Shown: one piece after another, positions 11,866 to 22,677 of the stretch
Position numbering within the stretch: position 1 is the first letter of the stretch
How the letters are laid out: each line of letters starts with the position of its first letter
NCBI GenBank assembly: GCA_010405405.1
Contig: MU004234.1
Span: forward strand, 292,993 to 356,992
Direction of reading: 5' to 3'
DNA from: Microthyrium microscopicum
Lineage: Eukaryota; Ascomycota; Dothideomycetes; Microthyriales; Microthyriaceae
DNA: 64,000 bases
Made by a program: the position numbers and the translations under genes
The notes under the pieces: generated by a model
The model's database searches: none
What the model saw: only the letters and a program-made list of their open reading frames with translations
What the model was told of the DNA's origin: nothing

Positions 11866-12044
11866 ATGCCTGGTAGCCAGACGTCCTCTATTGTCAAGCC
11901 CATCAAGCCTTCGGGCACCAAGAGCGGCTGTCTTGCTTGTCCGTGTCCGGATGGAGGCTGCTGTGAGATTTGTTGCTGTAAGTTTCTTGCTATCGCTTGA
12001 TTTAGTAGAGTGAATGGCTGATGTGGATAGGTACCGTGATGTGA
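11866..12044 (+). CDS. Small cysteine-rich peptide, metallothionein-like
   Basis: A 41-residue protein encoded by exons 11866-11977 and 12031-12044 (donor GTAAGT inside the CCC codons, acceptor GATAG). It starts MPGSQTSSIVKPIK and ends in a compact block with eight cysteines in 17 residues (CLACPCPDGGCCEICCC), then TVM. There is no signal peptide. The Cys density and C-x-C / C-C spacing suggest metal binding as in metallothioneins, but the arrangement differs from the short Neurospora-type protein and no family name can be given. If the second intron is retained the frame ends KFLAIA at 12000. The promoter has a TATA box and the leader an intron, which support a real transcribed gene. Function is inference. 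Confidence 0.65.
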
Positions 12045-12225
12045 GAGGGCAGAGAGATGCCGTTATGGAAGACAATCTATGGTGGTCATATCATGATCTC
12101 AGATGTTTATAGCATTTCCTACTGCACAGAGAGTTAATGAATAAAGACGAAATACTCCAAAACCGGGCGCTACCAACCACCTATCACAAGAACGATCACC
12201 ATCTGGCTTCGTTTTGCTTTCTCAA

Positions 12226-12659
12226 TCATGGCTGTGAACTGAAGCCGCATTCCAAACTCTCTTGATTTGCCATGGAAATCTTAGGAATACCTGTGTCTTC
12301 AAGCTTTTGACCCCCCTGAACCAATCGCGCCATCTCCTTTGCTATCTTGAATACCGTCGCCATACCTCCACCGTTAAATCCCGCCATCACAAATCATCCA
12401 GGCACGCCGCCGATATGGGGGTAGCCATCTGGTGTGTAGCTCATGATTCCCTTCCGTGTGTAGTCCACGTTTCCACCCTGCGTTGCTCTTTTGGGTGCTC
12501 GCTGACAATGGCAGAACTGGCGCGCCACATAGCCATCGAAAAAACGCTCTTGGAGAGAGAAAAGTGTGAAGATTGCCTCACTGTCGGTTTGCTGTGATGC
12601 TTTAATTTGGCTCGAGATGTCGCTAATTACAACGTGGATAACTCGAAAACGATACTGCT
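12226..12659 (-). pseudogene. Remnant of FAD-dependent (DAO-type) oxidoreductase
   Basis: On the minus strand a continuous frame without a usable ATG runs from at least 12659 to a TGA at 12394-12396 and resumes in the same frame to TGA 12226-12228. It carries typical C-terminal features of DAO-family flavoenzymes: FFDGYVARQFC, GIMSYTPDGYPHIG, then after the stop FVMAGFNGGGMATVFKIAKE, the FAD-binding C-terminal helix region. Only the C-terminal third is present; no N-terminal GxGxxG nucleotide-binding motif is found upstream. It is most likely a gene fragment. The TGA could be a recent single-base change. Confidence 0.7.
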
Positions 12660-12690
12660 TTTCTACTAAACAGCCTCTGAGCTCCTGTGG

Positions 12691-12710
12691 AACCGGCCAA
12701 TTGGCCGGTT
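12691..12710. repeat. Perfect 20-bp palindrome
   Basis: AACCGGCCAATTGGCCGGTT is identical to its reverse complement. It lies between the oxidoreductase remnant and the 3' end of the membrane protein gene, outside any coding sequence. Confidence 0.9.
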
Positions 12711-12778
12711 TCTGCCTTTTGATGGTACTTTTTCAATCAGTATAGATTGAATTCCTCGATTTGCCTCCGTTCTCATTA

Positions 12779-13636
12779 TTATTGTCCTAGTTCTGCAGGA
12801 TTTGTGCCATCGCGCACGACATTAACTTTGGGACTTCCGTCGAATTCATCTATCCTTGATTGTCCGTCCATTTCATTGACTTTCGGTTGTTCGGTAAATT
12901 CATAAGCAGCCATGGTGGGCGCTAGCTGAACGTCTGTATTGTTGCGCTGCTTTCGCTGTCGTTTCTTGTAGAAAAATATGGCTAATATGAGAGCCAGTAA
13001 TGCGACTGCTCCAACCGATACTCCAACAGCTATTCCAATCGTGGCTGACTTGCTAAGAGATCCCGAGTGAGGAGAATTTGACGTCGAGGGCGCGCTAGTA
13101 CTTGACGATGTGGAAGTACTTGAGGATGTTGGGCTTTGTGAGGTCGAGGATGAAGTCGAGGACGAATTCGCGGAAAGGAATATCCTGGAGCTGCTTGAAC
13201 AACATACTGTCGGATCTATAGCTCCACAACAGAAGGAGCCATCCGTCGGACATGATGTCAATTTAGCACTAGACGAAGAGTTACCTCCAGTCTAAACAAA
13301 GGATGATTCAGTAAAAGTTCACAAGCATCTACGCAGGCTGTAGGTAGCTTCACATACCGTTCCATCTAGACATATTTTATGGCAATTCGGGCTCTTCCAT
13401 GTCGGATCTGTGCATTCATCGCGAAACCAATACCCCTGAACAGAGTTATAGCATAGGCCATTCGCCTCGCACGCGTCGGAAAAAGTCGTGCGGCAGCATG
13501 GTCCATCCACTCCGACGACCTGATTGCATGGCACTCCGATCGGATCTGTCGTGGTGCCGTCTGGATAATAACAAGTAGCGCGACAAGTCCCAAATAGTTC
13601 CAGCAGGAAAAAGGCCAAAACGAAAGAGGGTATCAT
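12779..13636 (-). CDS. Cys-rich, Ser/Thr-rich single-pass membrane protein
   Basis: Predicted type I membrane protein of 263 residues, exons 13636-13358 and 13291-12779 (GTATGT donor, TTTAG acceptor). Seen in order: a hydrophobic signal peptide (MIPSFVLAFFLLELFG), a cysteine-rich ectodomain starting CYYPDGT with paired cysteines (GPCCRTTF, CPTDGSFCCG, VCCSSSS), a Ser/Thr mucin-like stalk, a single transmembrane helix (IGIAVGVSVGAVALLALI), a basic stop-transfer (KKRQRKQR) and a short cytoplasmic tail. This layout is common among fungal wall-sensor-like surface proteins with CYYPDG ectodomains; no ligand or pathway can be assigned. The start 13636 is chosen because it places the signal peptide at the N terminus; an in-frame upstream ATG exists. 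Confidence 0.82.
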
Positions 13637-15273
13637 GATCGCAAACCACGGGATGAATGATACATGGACGGAGGAAACAAGGGTGGACCGCCAAGATAAA
13701 GCATTTCTCAAGAGACGACACAGGTGACAAAAAACAGAAAGCTACTCCGTAGTGGGCGCAATGGTTATTTCTAAAAACAACCTTAAAATGAACGCAATGC
13801 GTGGGCTGCGCCCCGACGAATGAAGCGATAAGCCCAATTCAGCCACGATGAAGTATGAGAGAAGACGAAACCAAAAGTCGGTAAAAACAAGAGAAAAGGG
13901 TGTCTAGCTGAACAGAATAAAAAGCTCTATCATTTGACTTCTTCAGAACTGCAATATCTTGCAGTTTGAATAGGTTACGTCTTGTATAAAACCTATAAGG
14001 CGGAGGGTCTGCTTACTCTGGAAATGGGCTTATACCAAAGAGTGCTAGTCTTCAAGCAAAGCGAATGCTAGGAGGTAGAGTAGGTCCAATCAGAGCTCGA
14101 TAATCTCCTGAAGACACGCCACGGCGTCGAAATAGCGTTTAGAATGTCTTACCATGCAGCGGTTAAAGTCCTTAATACGAGCTTTGCATCCTCACAACGT
14201 CCAATTCTCCGAACCTACTGTACAGCATAAAATTATGGAAATTCCAGTCTCTAGCACCGGCGATATTCGAAAACCATAGTCCATATCCGGCACAAAGATT
14301 GAGGCTCTCGAATATTTACGGCATGGCAGATCATGCCTAATACAACATACGTCATGGCAACATCTCTTGTCGCATCTACGGGCTCCATCTGACCTTGAGA
14401 ACGCCGAAAAATGGTCTTGTAGAGAGCAAGTTGTCGAGTTTCTCTTCGGATCCTTCGGCTCTGGTTGCTTTTGTATAACTCGGGATGTGTATGGCAACTG
14501 GCGAGGTACTCTAGACAACAGCGAAACGACACTGCTCTTCTCAACAGACACTCAAAGCATCGAGAACGAGTCAACAGATTCGTTTCCAGATATCAAGGGC
14601 ACTCAGAGTACCTGGCCATGGAAATATCCAATAACGCCATGCGTCGGCATTGCCATAAATTCAGACATTGGAGAATACTTATGGACCGTCCCAAGAGTTC
14701 GACTTTCCGAATCGGTTATTGCGACCAGTACTCTAGAATGATTTACAAAACAACAAAGGTAATTGATTGGAAGGTTTGATTGTGTATACGCTTGGAATTG
14801 GCTTCGCACCCATAGTGCGTAGTTTGGTAACATTTCTGGTTGAGTCTGACCACACAAATGATACCGGCGATGTTGGGTCGTCTCTACGCACTCATCGCTG
14901 TTAGGATATAAGAAAGGTCTCACGGTGATAAGGTACCTAGGTATATTAGCGGTATATGAATAGACCTTGGGTTAATTTTCATCTCCACGGTAGGCTAACA
15001 TTACTAGTTAACACAAAATGGTGCGTATCTAGCTTCCACGAAGGATTAAATCATACCGGTTGCATCGTCTTGTTACTGGGGTACACTATACTCAGTCCGC
15101 CAGTCTTGATTTTCTTCGCAAGAATCAAATATAAGGGCGGCTTTGTCCGCCAAAATTCTTCAAACGCCAGCACATCAACCCAAATCAGCGACCCCTTCTG
15201 TGCCTAGAACAAACTCGGGACTTCTCAAACGACGCACAATCCTTAGCGCAAAGCTCACCACTACTCGCCAACC
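13637..15273. other. Gene-poor stretch
   Basis: A 1.6-kb stretch with overlapping open frames of 100-125 codons on both strands between 14190 and 14920. None has a recognisable motif, a consistent splice structure or a promoter, so I do not call a gene. It could hold a diverged or decayed gene. Confidence 0.4.
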
Positions 15274-17158
15274 ATGGAGAGCTCCACGAGCAAAACTAAA
15301 GGTCATCTCGGTGACCTTGGGAAACTTCCTCGAAAAGTCAAGGACGGAATTCTAAAACATTTAGGTAAGAACACCCGTGTATAACAACGTCTTTGGACAA
15401 AACTCGACTGCGCTATGACTGTCATCATATTAGATGGCTGCCGGGCCTGCTAAAGATGTTCAAGAAAACTTTTAGTCTGCGGGACTTCAATTCACCGTGC
15501 TAATTAGGGTGATCTCACAATCTCAACACGTTCTGTGGCTTTCATAGTAGACACCAAAAGTAGCTTGATCCATATAGGGTGTTATAAACTAAGATTTGGA
15601 AAATTAGTGTATCACAATCTTCGACTGACAACTTCTAGGTATATTCCACAAATATCCTATCATCGTCGACAAGGTGTTAAAGAGTTCTCTTCATCCGATG
15701 GATTATATTGAAGATGGATTGCGCGATAGGTTTAGATCAACGGGTATCAACTTAAGTCCTTATATTGGGTTGGAACGAGTTCTCCTTCCAGTAAACTTTC
15801 TGCGGACGTGCAAGTTGATCCACCGAGAATTATTTGAAGCGTTCTATAGCGAGAATACTTTCCTAGTCTATAACGACCAGACCAGCGTTAAATGGATCCA
15901 AGGATTACCAACTTTGGCATGGCTGAACATCACGAACTTGATACTAAAGTTCAGGCCTCACACAATCCACTGGTCTGCTAAAAACGGCTACAAAAGTTTC
16001 TGGCAAAGGAGTGCTTTCGAAGCTCGATTGGACAGCTGGGCAACGATCTGCTCTGCCATTTCTGGAAATCTTATGATTCACGATCGTTACAACACTATCA
16101 GGGTGACTTTCTCTTTAGAGCAGGTGTATGATATATTCCAAGTTCAAGAAGTACTAGAACCAGCTACTATTGCTCTCACATCAATGTGCTCAGCGGTAAA
16201 GATTACCGACAACGACCGCAATCAATACGCTTTCGCCAGCGCCAGCGCAAAAGAATGGCCCATTTCCAGATTGAGGCAGTGGTATTCGTCCAAAGTATAC
16301 AGCATGTACGTGTCATGTGGCATCAAGATGATGTCGCGTCCTCAGCATAAGGCTCCGAACTCCTTCCCCTTCACAAGACTGCCAGTAGAGCTCCAATCTA
16401 TGATCCTTTCAGACGCCGACCTTATTAGCAACAAGTGGTTAGAACCTACTGGTCATAAGGACATGGATAAAAATTCATGCTCTGGGTCCTCGTGCGTGGG
16501 ACACTGCGTTCCATCGGGTTGCACTCAACTACATGGTGAATATCAAAGCTGGAGCTCTTGTGAGGAACATCCCATCCTCTATTCAAGTAGCTGTACATGC
16601 AATCCTTTACGTCGGTCGCCGCTTCTCTTGGTCAGCAGGGATATACGCGAAGAAGCTCTTCGAATAATCTACAGCAAGAACAAGTTCAGGGTTCAAATCG
16701 ACTTTTACTCCTACCTCCGTGGACATCACCCAGAAACGCTTGATAGGTTTCGTAGGGTGGATAAATGTCACCTTTATATGCTACGAGAACTCAGCTTCGA
16801 TTCTAAAATTGATTGTAACTCATGGCACAGTTCGACAACCCACTACTTGATGATCATAGAACATCTGTTGCTCTTCCTTAGACAACGCTGCAATCTTTCG
16901 AAATTGCAGCTCAAGTTTGAACTCAGGCCATACCTCAGTCTGGGAAGAGCAAGTGTTTTGACGAGGGAGTTTCCTCTGCTGAGGAACTTATTGCATTCAT
17001 TCTGCACACTCCTACAGGCCTGCGGCTTTGATAATGCCAGTGTCAAAGTGAGCATGGAAGACATCGAAGAGTGGCCTGGAAGTGAATTTGTGACTGTGCA
17101 TGGTCCTGGTGCAAATTACTCTATCAACTCGCTGATGAATAAAATCATCAGAATATGA
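15274..17158 (+). CDS. F-box/2EXR-like protein with two similar modules
   Basis: Uncharacterised fungal protein of 536 residues, exons 15274-15364 and 15639-17158 (274-nt intron; join GILKHL-GIFHKYP). It has two related halves. The first has an F-box-like start (LGKLPRKVKDGILKHL) and later LRTCKLIHRELFEAFYSENT; the second has FPFTRLPVELQSMIL and later LLVSRDIREEALRIIYSKN. Both motif pairs are typical of the fungal F-box/2EXR/DUF7730-like superfamily, where an LPxE(I/V) helix is followed by a strand with an R/H-E-A-x-x-x(F/I)Y motif. F-box proteins usually recruit substrates to SCF ligases, but these fungal members are unstudied. ATG 15274 is needed to provide the first F-box-like helix. Function is not assigned. 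Confidence 0.72.
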
Positions 17159-17847
17159 CCTGAGAATTTTCTTCTTCCAAGCGGCATTGATGCCTTGTAT
17201 GCCTTTACATGTAATAGATCTGTATGACAGGGAAAGATGATTAGCAAACAATAGAGCATGAAGACTAATTACTGCCCAATGTTCAGTATCAAGCGACAGG
17301 TTGTGCTCTGCTATCTATATGTAGAAGAACCATCTCTCTCCAAAGACACTTTCCTTCTCAATTGCTTATAAGCAGTCTTTCTACCTTTCAAATATACATC
17401 TTGGATACAGATCGTACCTCCCGTTGCAAGCGACCACAATTATCCAGCCACGGCTACTTTCTGAAGCACAAACTGCATTTATAAACAAAAAGGGCTTGTC
17501 GAATGTAAAGAGCCCACCACGAGCACAACGGCCACTGGGCTTTGCAGTGATCCAGTACTTCGAAGATCAACATCTGAGATCTCCACCCATCCAGTCAGGT
17601 CCGAAAGACGGATTCTATCAATCCAATCGAAATGCGACTAGAGCTTACTGAGGATTAGTCTTTGAAAGTGATAGGCTCAAATCTCTACTTAATGCATATA
17701 TACACCAACTGAAACTCCCTCACGAGTCACAAACTCTCCAACCTTCCTCTGCTCGACCGGTGCCTCAACTTGCTACAATGTTAGTACCTTCAAGAATACG
17801 AAAGCTTCAAAATACTAAACCCACTTATTTGCTAGAGAAATTTCAAG
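17159..17847. other. Intergenic, nothing recognised
   Basis: About 690 bp without a supported gene. A 75-codon frame at 17424-17651 shows no homology I recognise. Confidence 0.5.
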
Positions 17848-18330
17848 ATGCCAATAATGGCCCAACCCGAGCTCAATTGGCAAAAATGTGCAGCTCGACA
17901 CAACCAGCTACTAGAAATCGGATGGGTCACACTTCTAGAAGAAACAGACTAGAAGCAAGACAAGACAACATGGTCGCAGAAGTATTTTGGCCAAGGCAGG
18001 AATTCCACAGCTGCGACGGAGCTTGAGGCTCGTCTAGAACCATCCGTCGTTAAATTTCTCAAAGCAACAGAGAATGACTACCCTGGGAATGAGGAGGACG
18101 AGCATCTATTCTACTATGTCAAGAAGCTCGTTACCCCAGAAGACATGATCAGATCACTGAATCAAGATGAAAGCACTGGCGTTCCCGACAATAACTCTCC
18201 TGTGCCTAGACTTTACGTCCCGGGTGTTTCTTTCAAGGCACCTGTATATGATTCTCCGACAAGAACGAAACTTCGATATGTTTGGCTCTTCAAAGCTGCT
18301 GGTTTCAGACTCACTGCAGGTGGCCTCTAG
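17848..18330 (+). pseudogene. Uncharacterised frame with an in-frame TAG
   Basis: From ATG 17848 (MPIMAQPELNWQKCAARH) a frame runs to TAG 17950-17952 and continues in phase for a further 126 codons (KQDKTTWSQKYFGQG ... RLTAGGL) to TAG 18330. The part after the stop has balanced composition and looks coding (EARLEPSVVKFLKATEN, DEHLFYYVKKLV, LYVPGVSFKAP, LRYVWLFKAAGF). No intron that removes the TAG is obvious. I read it as a recently broken gene or a gene with an unresolved intron; the family is not recognised. Confidence 0.4.
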
Positions 18331-18797
18331 TAAGTGATAACCGTTCCTGGGTTACCATTATGGTGTTACTATCAGAAGCCAGCCTAGACCAGAACACGAT
18401 GAAAGGCAAGTATGCACTTCGAAAAGTCTCCATTCATACCACTCGGCCTAGGTTTAAGGCATAACTTTCTATTCAGCCTTGAACATGTAGTAGATTTTCG
18501 ACGCCTTAATAGATCAGCTGAATATTAAATAAGCAGGATATATATATTTTCTTTTAGGTAGCTACTGAAATATGTTATTTACCTATTGACGATATGATGG
18601 CGAGCCTGTATCAGGCTAGCCATAACTCACGCTCATTGGTCAGGACTTCAGCCTCAATGCCCAAATGTAGGAAGCTTGAAAATGAGAAATAATTCCTCAA
18701 CATATCATTGGCATAGAATCGGATCAAGGATGCTGGCACATTGGATTACCTTCTCTTCCCTTGTGTCAGCAACACCGCTTGATCTGTGGCTACAAAA
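18331..18797. other. Intergenic, AT-rich
   Basis: AT-rich sequence (for example near 18520-18560) with no gene recognised. Confidence 0.5.
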
Positions 18798-19480
18798 TTA
18801 ATACATCCTTCGCCTCCTCCAGGAGTCCGCGCTGCTACTTCTTGATCGATTTCTTTGACGGCGCCCCTCTTGATCATAGTAGAAGTAAGGAGTCCTATGT
18901 GGGTTTTCTCTAGGCGGCCGAACTTTCCCGTCGCGCATCGCTACCCAAGCGGCTTTTCTAACCAATTCTGTGGAAGAATCTTCTTTATCACGTTCGTTGT
19001 ATAACACGAGGGTCATTTCGAAGGCTGGATGCATCTTGATCAAAGATGAGGTTACAAGTCTTAACCTGACATTCTTGGATGAACTGAAATCGTAGTGAGA
19101 GGCTTTGGCTCTGGCGAAAAGGCTCAGGCTACGCTCACGAACATCTGAGTATGCATGTGTTCGTCGAAGAATGTCTTGTTTTGCAGTCCGTGTACACAGA
19201 TATTCATCGATAATTCTTGATTTACTTCGAACTCTATCACCATGGCAGAAACTTCCAGATTGACCTCGACTTCCTGATCGACTTCGATCTCTAGATAGAT
19301 TCCGACTTATGAGTATCAACGACGAGTCGATTTCGTGATCCACACTGCTAACTTGGATCTCGATTGTTCAGACAGATCCATCAAGATCTCGTCGGATCTT
19401 CGCTCGCGTATGGGGATACTCGTAGATGGGCTGTCTAATTTCAATTTTATTCTCTTCCAATCTTTGGTCCTGTCGTGGCG
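18798..19480 (-). pseudogene. Arg/Ser-rich hypothetical frame, probably decayed
   Basis: A minus-strand frame ends at 18798 with RSRSSSADSWRRRRMY after a plausible globular stretch (RKAAWVAMRDGKVRPP, HRTPYFYYDQEG). The N-terminal side is Arg/Ser-rich (SRDRSRSGSRGQ). Extending upstream in the same frame crosses a TGA near 19370 and then reads another coding-like stretch (ENKIEIRQPIYEYPHTRAK). No ATG or clean splice pair rescues a complete gene. It may be the 3' part of a larger decayed gene. The family is not identified. Confidence 0.35.
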
Positions 19481-20520
19481 TTATTCGAAGTCAAGAGATT
19501 GGTGCCAATTCTTGCTCCTGGTCTCGCGGACATGTCCAGAAGACCAGCGCCACCTAAGATCATAATCTGATATACATACTATCCAGACGAAATAGGTTCT
19601 ACAGGTCTTGCGAGTCGAAAACATTTGAAGGTCCAACATCGGTATTGGGAACTTGAAACTATTGCTTGGCGTGCGAGGGAAGAGTGGAAAGCTCTAATCC
19701 TGATTATAAAAGAGTTCTCTACATGAGACATTGATGATTACCCCAACTCCGTAGACGACTATGTCTTCGAAATGATTCTGGGATGGTGGAAAGGGGTACT
19801 TTATATAGAAACTTAGAAAGTAAAATATTTCTGTGAACAGAAAACTTCAGGGCATATCGCCGCCAAATTATGTCTTGCCCATTTATACCATACTCCCAAA
19901 AACACCTACCAACAATGTACGACCTCATGGCCAACTGTACGGCCTTTAATCCTGTGAGATCTAGAGCTCTGTCGACCTGCAGCACCCCAAGCCGGCTAAT
20001 TTTCGTTTGATTCGCCAGTGAGATGACAGCCTCACCACATGCCCAAAGATAGCTTACTTTCATTGACACCTCAAATTCGACTCATCTCAGACAGAACAGT
20101 GACATGAATGTCCATCAAAGTCTCGACTTCCTTGACCCGCGAGGTGGCCCACAGAGCGAGATCGCTTATCGCCGGAAGTGCATATAGATACTTCTCGTAA
20201 GTTATACACATACCGTTCAGGCAACACGAAGCTATTCTAGCTCTGTGTTTCCTTGCTTCACTTCACTTTACCTGTTTCGAACTCTACGTTTGCATCTCTT
20301 GGTGCTTCCTTCCTAAATACAATATGGGATTGTTATCAAAGTGATCTGGCGAGTCGGCCTGGTGACGATCCAGCGCAACGTCACTTTTTGTATAATTGTT
20401 CTAGTTTATGTTTTCATTTCCTACAAAAATCGGCGGCAGTACTTGAATGTTGTTTTCATTTCATTATTACATCGACGCCTTTACTTGACCTATAGCTTCT
20501 GTTTGTCCATACGAGCGACC
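19481..20520. other. Intergenic, nothing firmly recognised
   Basis: About 1 kb. A 116-codon minus-strand frame at 19719-20069 has no recognisable domain. The right end is the promoter and leader of the amine oxidase gene. Confidence 0.45.
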
Positions 20521-22338
20521 ATGGTTCTCCTTCAAAAAGCTTACTCTACCCTCAGCATACATCCACAATCAGGCTCTGTCAAAAAAGGCCTCAAGGGGAC
20601 TGTCATCACTCCCAAACAAACCCCATTCTCCTGCGGCATAAAAATGTCCCGAATGGCCAGTGATCTCGCCGCCTCCCTCTCCTCCACCACCCGCTCAACC
20701 AAACCACCCACCGTGCGTAAAAAGCCAACACACATCGGCATAATAGGCGGCGGCGTCGCCGGTCTCCGCTGTGCAGAAGTCCTTCTCACCTCCGAAATCC
20801 GCGTAACAATCCTCGAAGCACGCGACAGACTCGGCGGCCGACTGGGGCAGACGACCGTCGATGGGCACCTCGTAGATCTAGGACCGAATTGGATACATGG
20901 GACGAAGGATAATCCGATCTATGAATTAGTCAAAGAGACGGGGACGGCAGCATGTGGATTCGAAGATACCCCGAATTTATACGGGAGAGATGGGATTAGG
21001 TTGAAGAAGGAGGAGAGTAAAGTGGTGACTGGGTTGTTGTGGGAAGTTATTGGGATGGCGTTTGAGGAGAGTAATAGGCAGGATGGGGCAATTGGTGTGG
21101 AGGAGAGTTTGAGGGGGTATTTGGAGGGGAATGTAGAGGCAGCAGTGAGGGTGGCGGTGGGGAAGATGGGTGTGACCGAGGTGTCGAGGCTGGTGGGCAA
21201 GGAGGCTGTGGTAGAAGAGGATAGGGAAGGTTTGGTGGAAAGATTGACGGATCTTGTTCTGGCGGCGAGTGATATATGGGGCGCATATATTGGCAGTGAG
21301 ACGAAAAAGCAGAGTTTACGGTATCTGTGGTTAGAGGAATGCCTGGATGGAGAGAATTTGTTTTGTGCGGGGACGTATGAGAAGGTTTTGGAGACTGTGG
21401 CCAGACCGGCGCGGGAGGGCGCTGAGGTAGTATATGGGTGTGTCGTGGACAAGATACATGAAAAAGATCCTAATGGGAATGGTGTGCTAGTCAAGAGTAC
21501 AGATGGTCGCGAATGGCAGTTTGATGAGGTCGTGGTGACGACGCCATTGGGCTGGCTCAAGGAGAATCTGGATGCGTTTCAACCGCGTGTACCGGATGAT
21601 CTGAAGGAAGCGGTGGAACAGCTGGGATATGGCGCCTTGGATAAGGTGTATATCTCGTTTCCGGAAGCGTTCTGGGATACGTCTGGTGGACAAGACGTAG
21701 CATTGGAGACAGCTTCGCATATTTCGCTGACGACGAGACGTTCCTCCGTGCCATCGATACCAGCAACTGTTCCTCTCTCACCAACGATATCTCGCACCGA
21801 AGACATGCCCAACCGATCTGGCATCCACACGTTCATGCAACCCAACTACACCACCAGCCCCTTCGGTACAAACACACAAGAAGCCATCTCACTCGCCTCA
21901 CTGCCCGGCGAATGCGCTCATCCAACCCTTCTCTTTTACACCAGTGCGCCAACATCGTATCTCGTCACGGCTCATCTGGCTAACTGCAAGTCGGCGTCCA
22001 CAACGACTCCATTTCCGTCCGCGCCGCTGGAAGAGCTTTTCATGCCATATATTTCTCTGTTGCCGAATTACGATGCCGCGAATCCAGCGTGTAAACCTCG
22101 TGATATACTAGCCACGAATTGGACAGCAGATGCGCTCGCCGGCCATGGCAGCTACACCTTCTTTCCAGCAGGCGTTGACCGGGCAGATGAACATGTATTG
22201 CGGCTGCGGGAAGGAATGCCAGAGCGCGGGATTTGGTTGGCCGGTGAGCATACGGCACCATTTGTTGCGCTCGGAACTGTGACGGGTGCGTGGATGAGTG
22301 GCGATGCAGTTGGACGGAGAATTCTAGATGGAGACTGA
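20521..22338 (+). CDS. Flavin-containing amine oxidase (polyamine oxidase type)
   Basis: FAD-dependent monoamine/polyamine oxidase, oxidising amines such as spermine or N-acetylpolyamines to an aldehyde plus H2O2. It is an intronless 605-residue product from ATG 20521. The Rossmann motif GIIGGGVAGLRCAE is near residue 78, followed by EARDRLGGRL (ribose-binding Glu and RxGGR) and DLGPNWIHG. Towards the end WLAGEHTAPFVALGTVTGAW is the conserved C-terminal FAD-contact block. The frame is open further upstream. ATG 20521 has a good context (gaccATGG) and adds 41 residues before ATG 20644 (MSRMASDL); this extension has no acidic residue and resembles a mitochondrial presequence. The C terminus (RRILDGD) is not a peroxisomal signal. 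The exact amine substrate is not known. Confidence 0.88.
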   Translation: MVLLQKAYSTLSIHPQSGSVKKGLKGTVITPKQTPFSCGIKMSRMASDLAASLSSTTRSTKPPTVRKKPTHIGIIGGGVAGLRCAEVLLTSEIRVTILEARDRLGGRLGQTTVDGHLVDLGPNWIHGTKDNPIYELVKETGTAACGFEDTPNLYGRDGIRLKKEESKVVTGLLWEVIGMAFEESNRQDGAIGVEESLRGYLEGNVEAAVRVAVGKMGVTEVSRLVGKEAVVEEDREGLVERLTDLVLAASDIWGAYIGSETKKQSLRYLWLEECLDGENLFCAGTYEKVLETVARPAREGAEVVYGCVVDKIHEKDPNGNGVLVKSTDGREWQFDEVVVTTPLGWLKENLDAFQPRVPDDLKEAVEQLGYGALDKVYISFPEAFWDTSGGQDVALETASHISLTTRRSSVPSIPATVPLSPTISRTEDMPNRSGIHTFMQPNYTTSPFGTNTQEAISLASLPGECAHPTLLFYTSAPTSYLVTAHLANCKSASTTTPFPSAPLEELFMPYISLLPNYDAANPACKPRDILATNWTADALAGHGSYTFFPAGVDRADEHVLRLREGMPERGIWLAGEHTAPFVALGTVTGAWMSGDAVGRRILDGD

Positions 22339-22677
22339 AATACACTTACTGAAATACACTTGGGTAGAGAGAGGACCTCGGGATAGCGAAGACGCAAGTT
22401 CTACAGCTTAGCAGGCCTAATGGAACGGACGGAATGATACCTAGACACCTAAAAGCAAAACAACAGAGAACGGAGATTATGGTACAACTGATGCATTAAT
22501 CTTGACTACTGGTTCCCAATCAAAGACGCCTTGCTAGAAAATGCCAAATACCCAATATTGGTCGAAAGTGCCAGGGCCAGAAGAATTGCCGTCCGGGTAT
22601 ACTGATGCCAATGCATGGAGTCGTTTTATAATTATGTTTGATCGTTGTAGCAAATGGAATGTCAACGTTTGCTCTTC
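22339..22677. other. Convergent 3' intergenic region
   Basis: 339 bp between two convergent genes; presumed 3' UTRs and terminators. No further feature recognised. Confidence 0.6.

Noticed and set aside
14190-14923. Several 100-125 codon frames on both strands
   Set aside because: They overlap on opposite strands, with no motif, splice pair or promoter to choose one.
19719-20069. A 116-codon minus-strand frame
   Set aside because: No domain, no conserved motif and no supporting splice or promoter signals.
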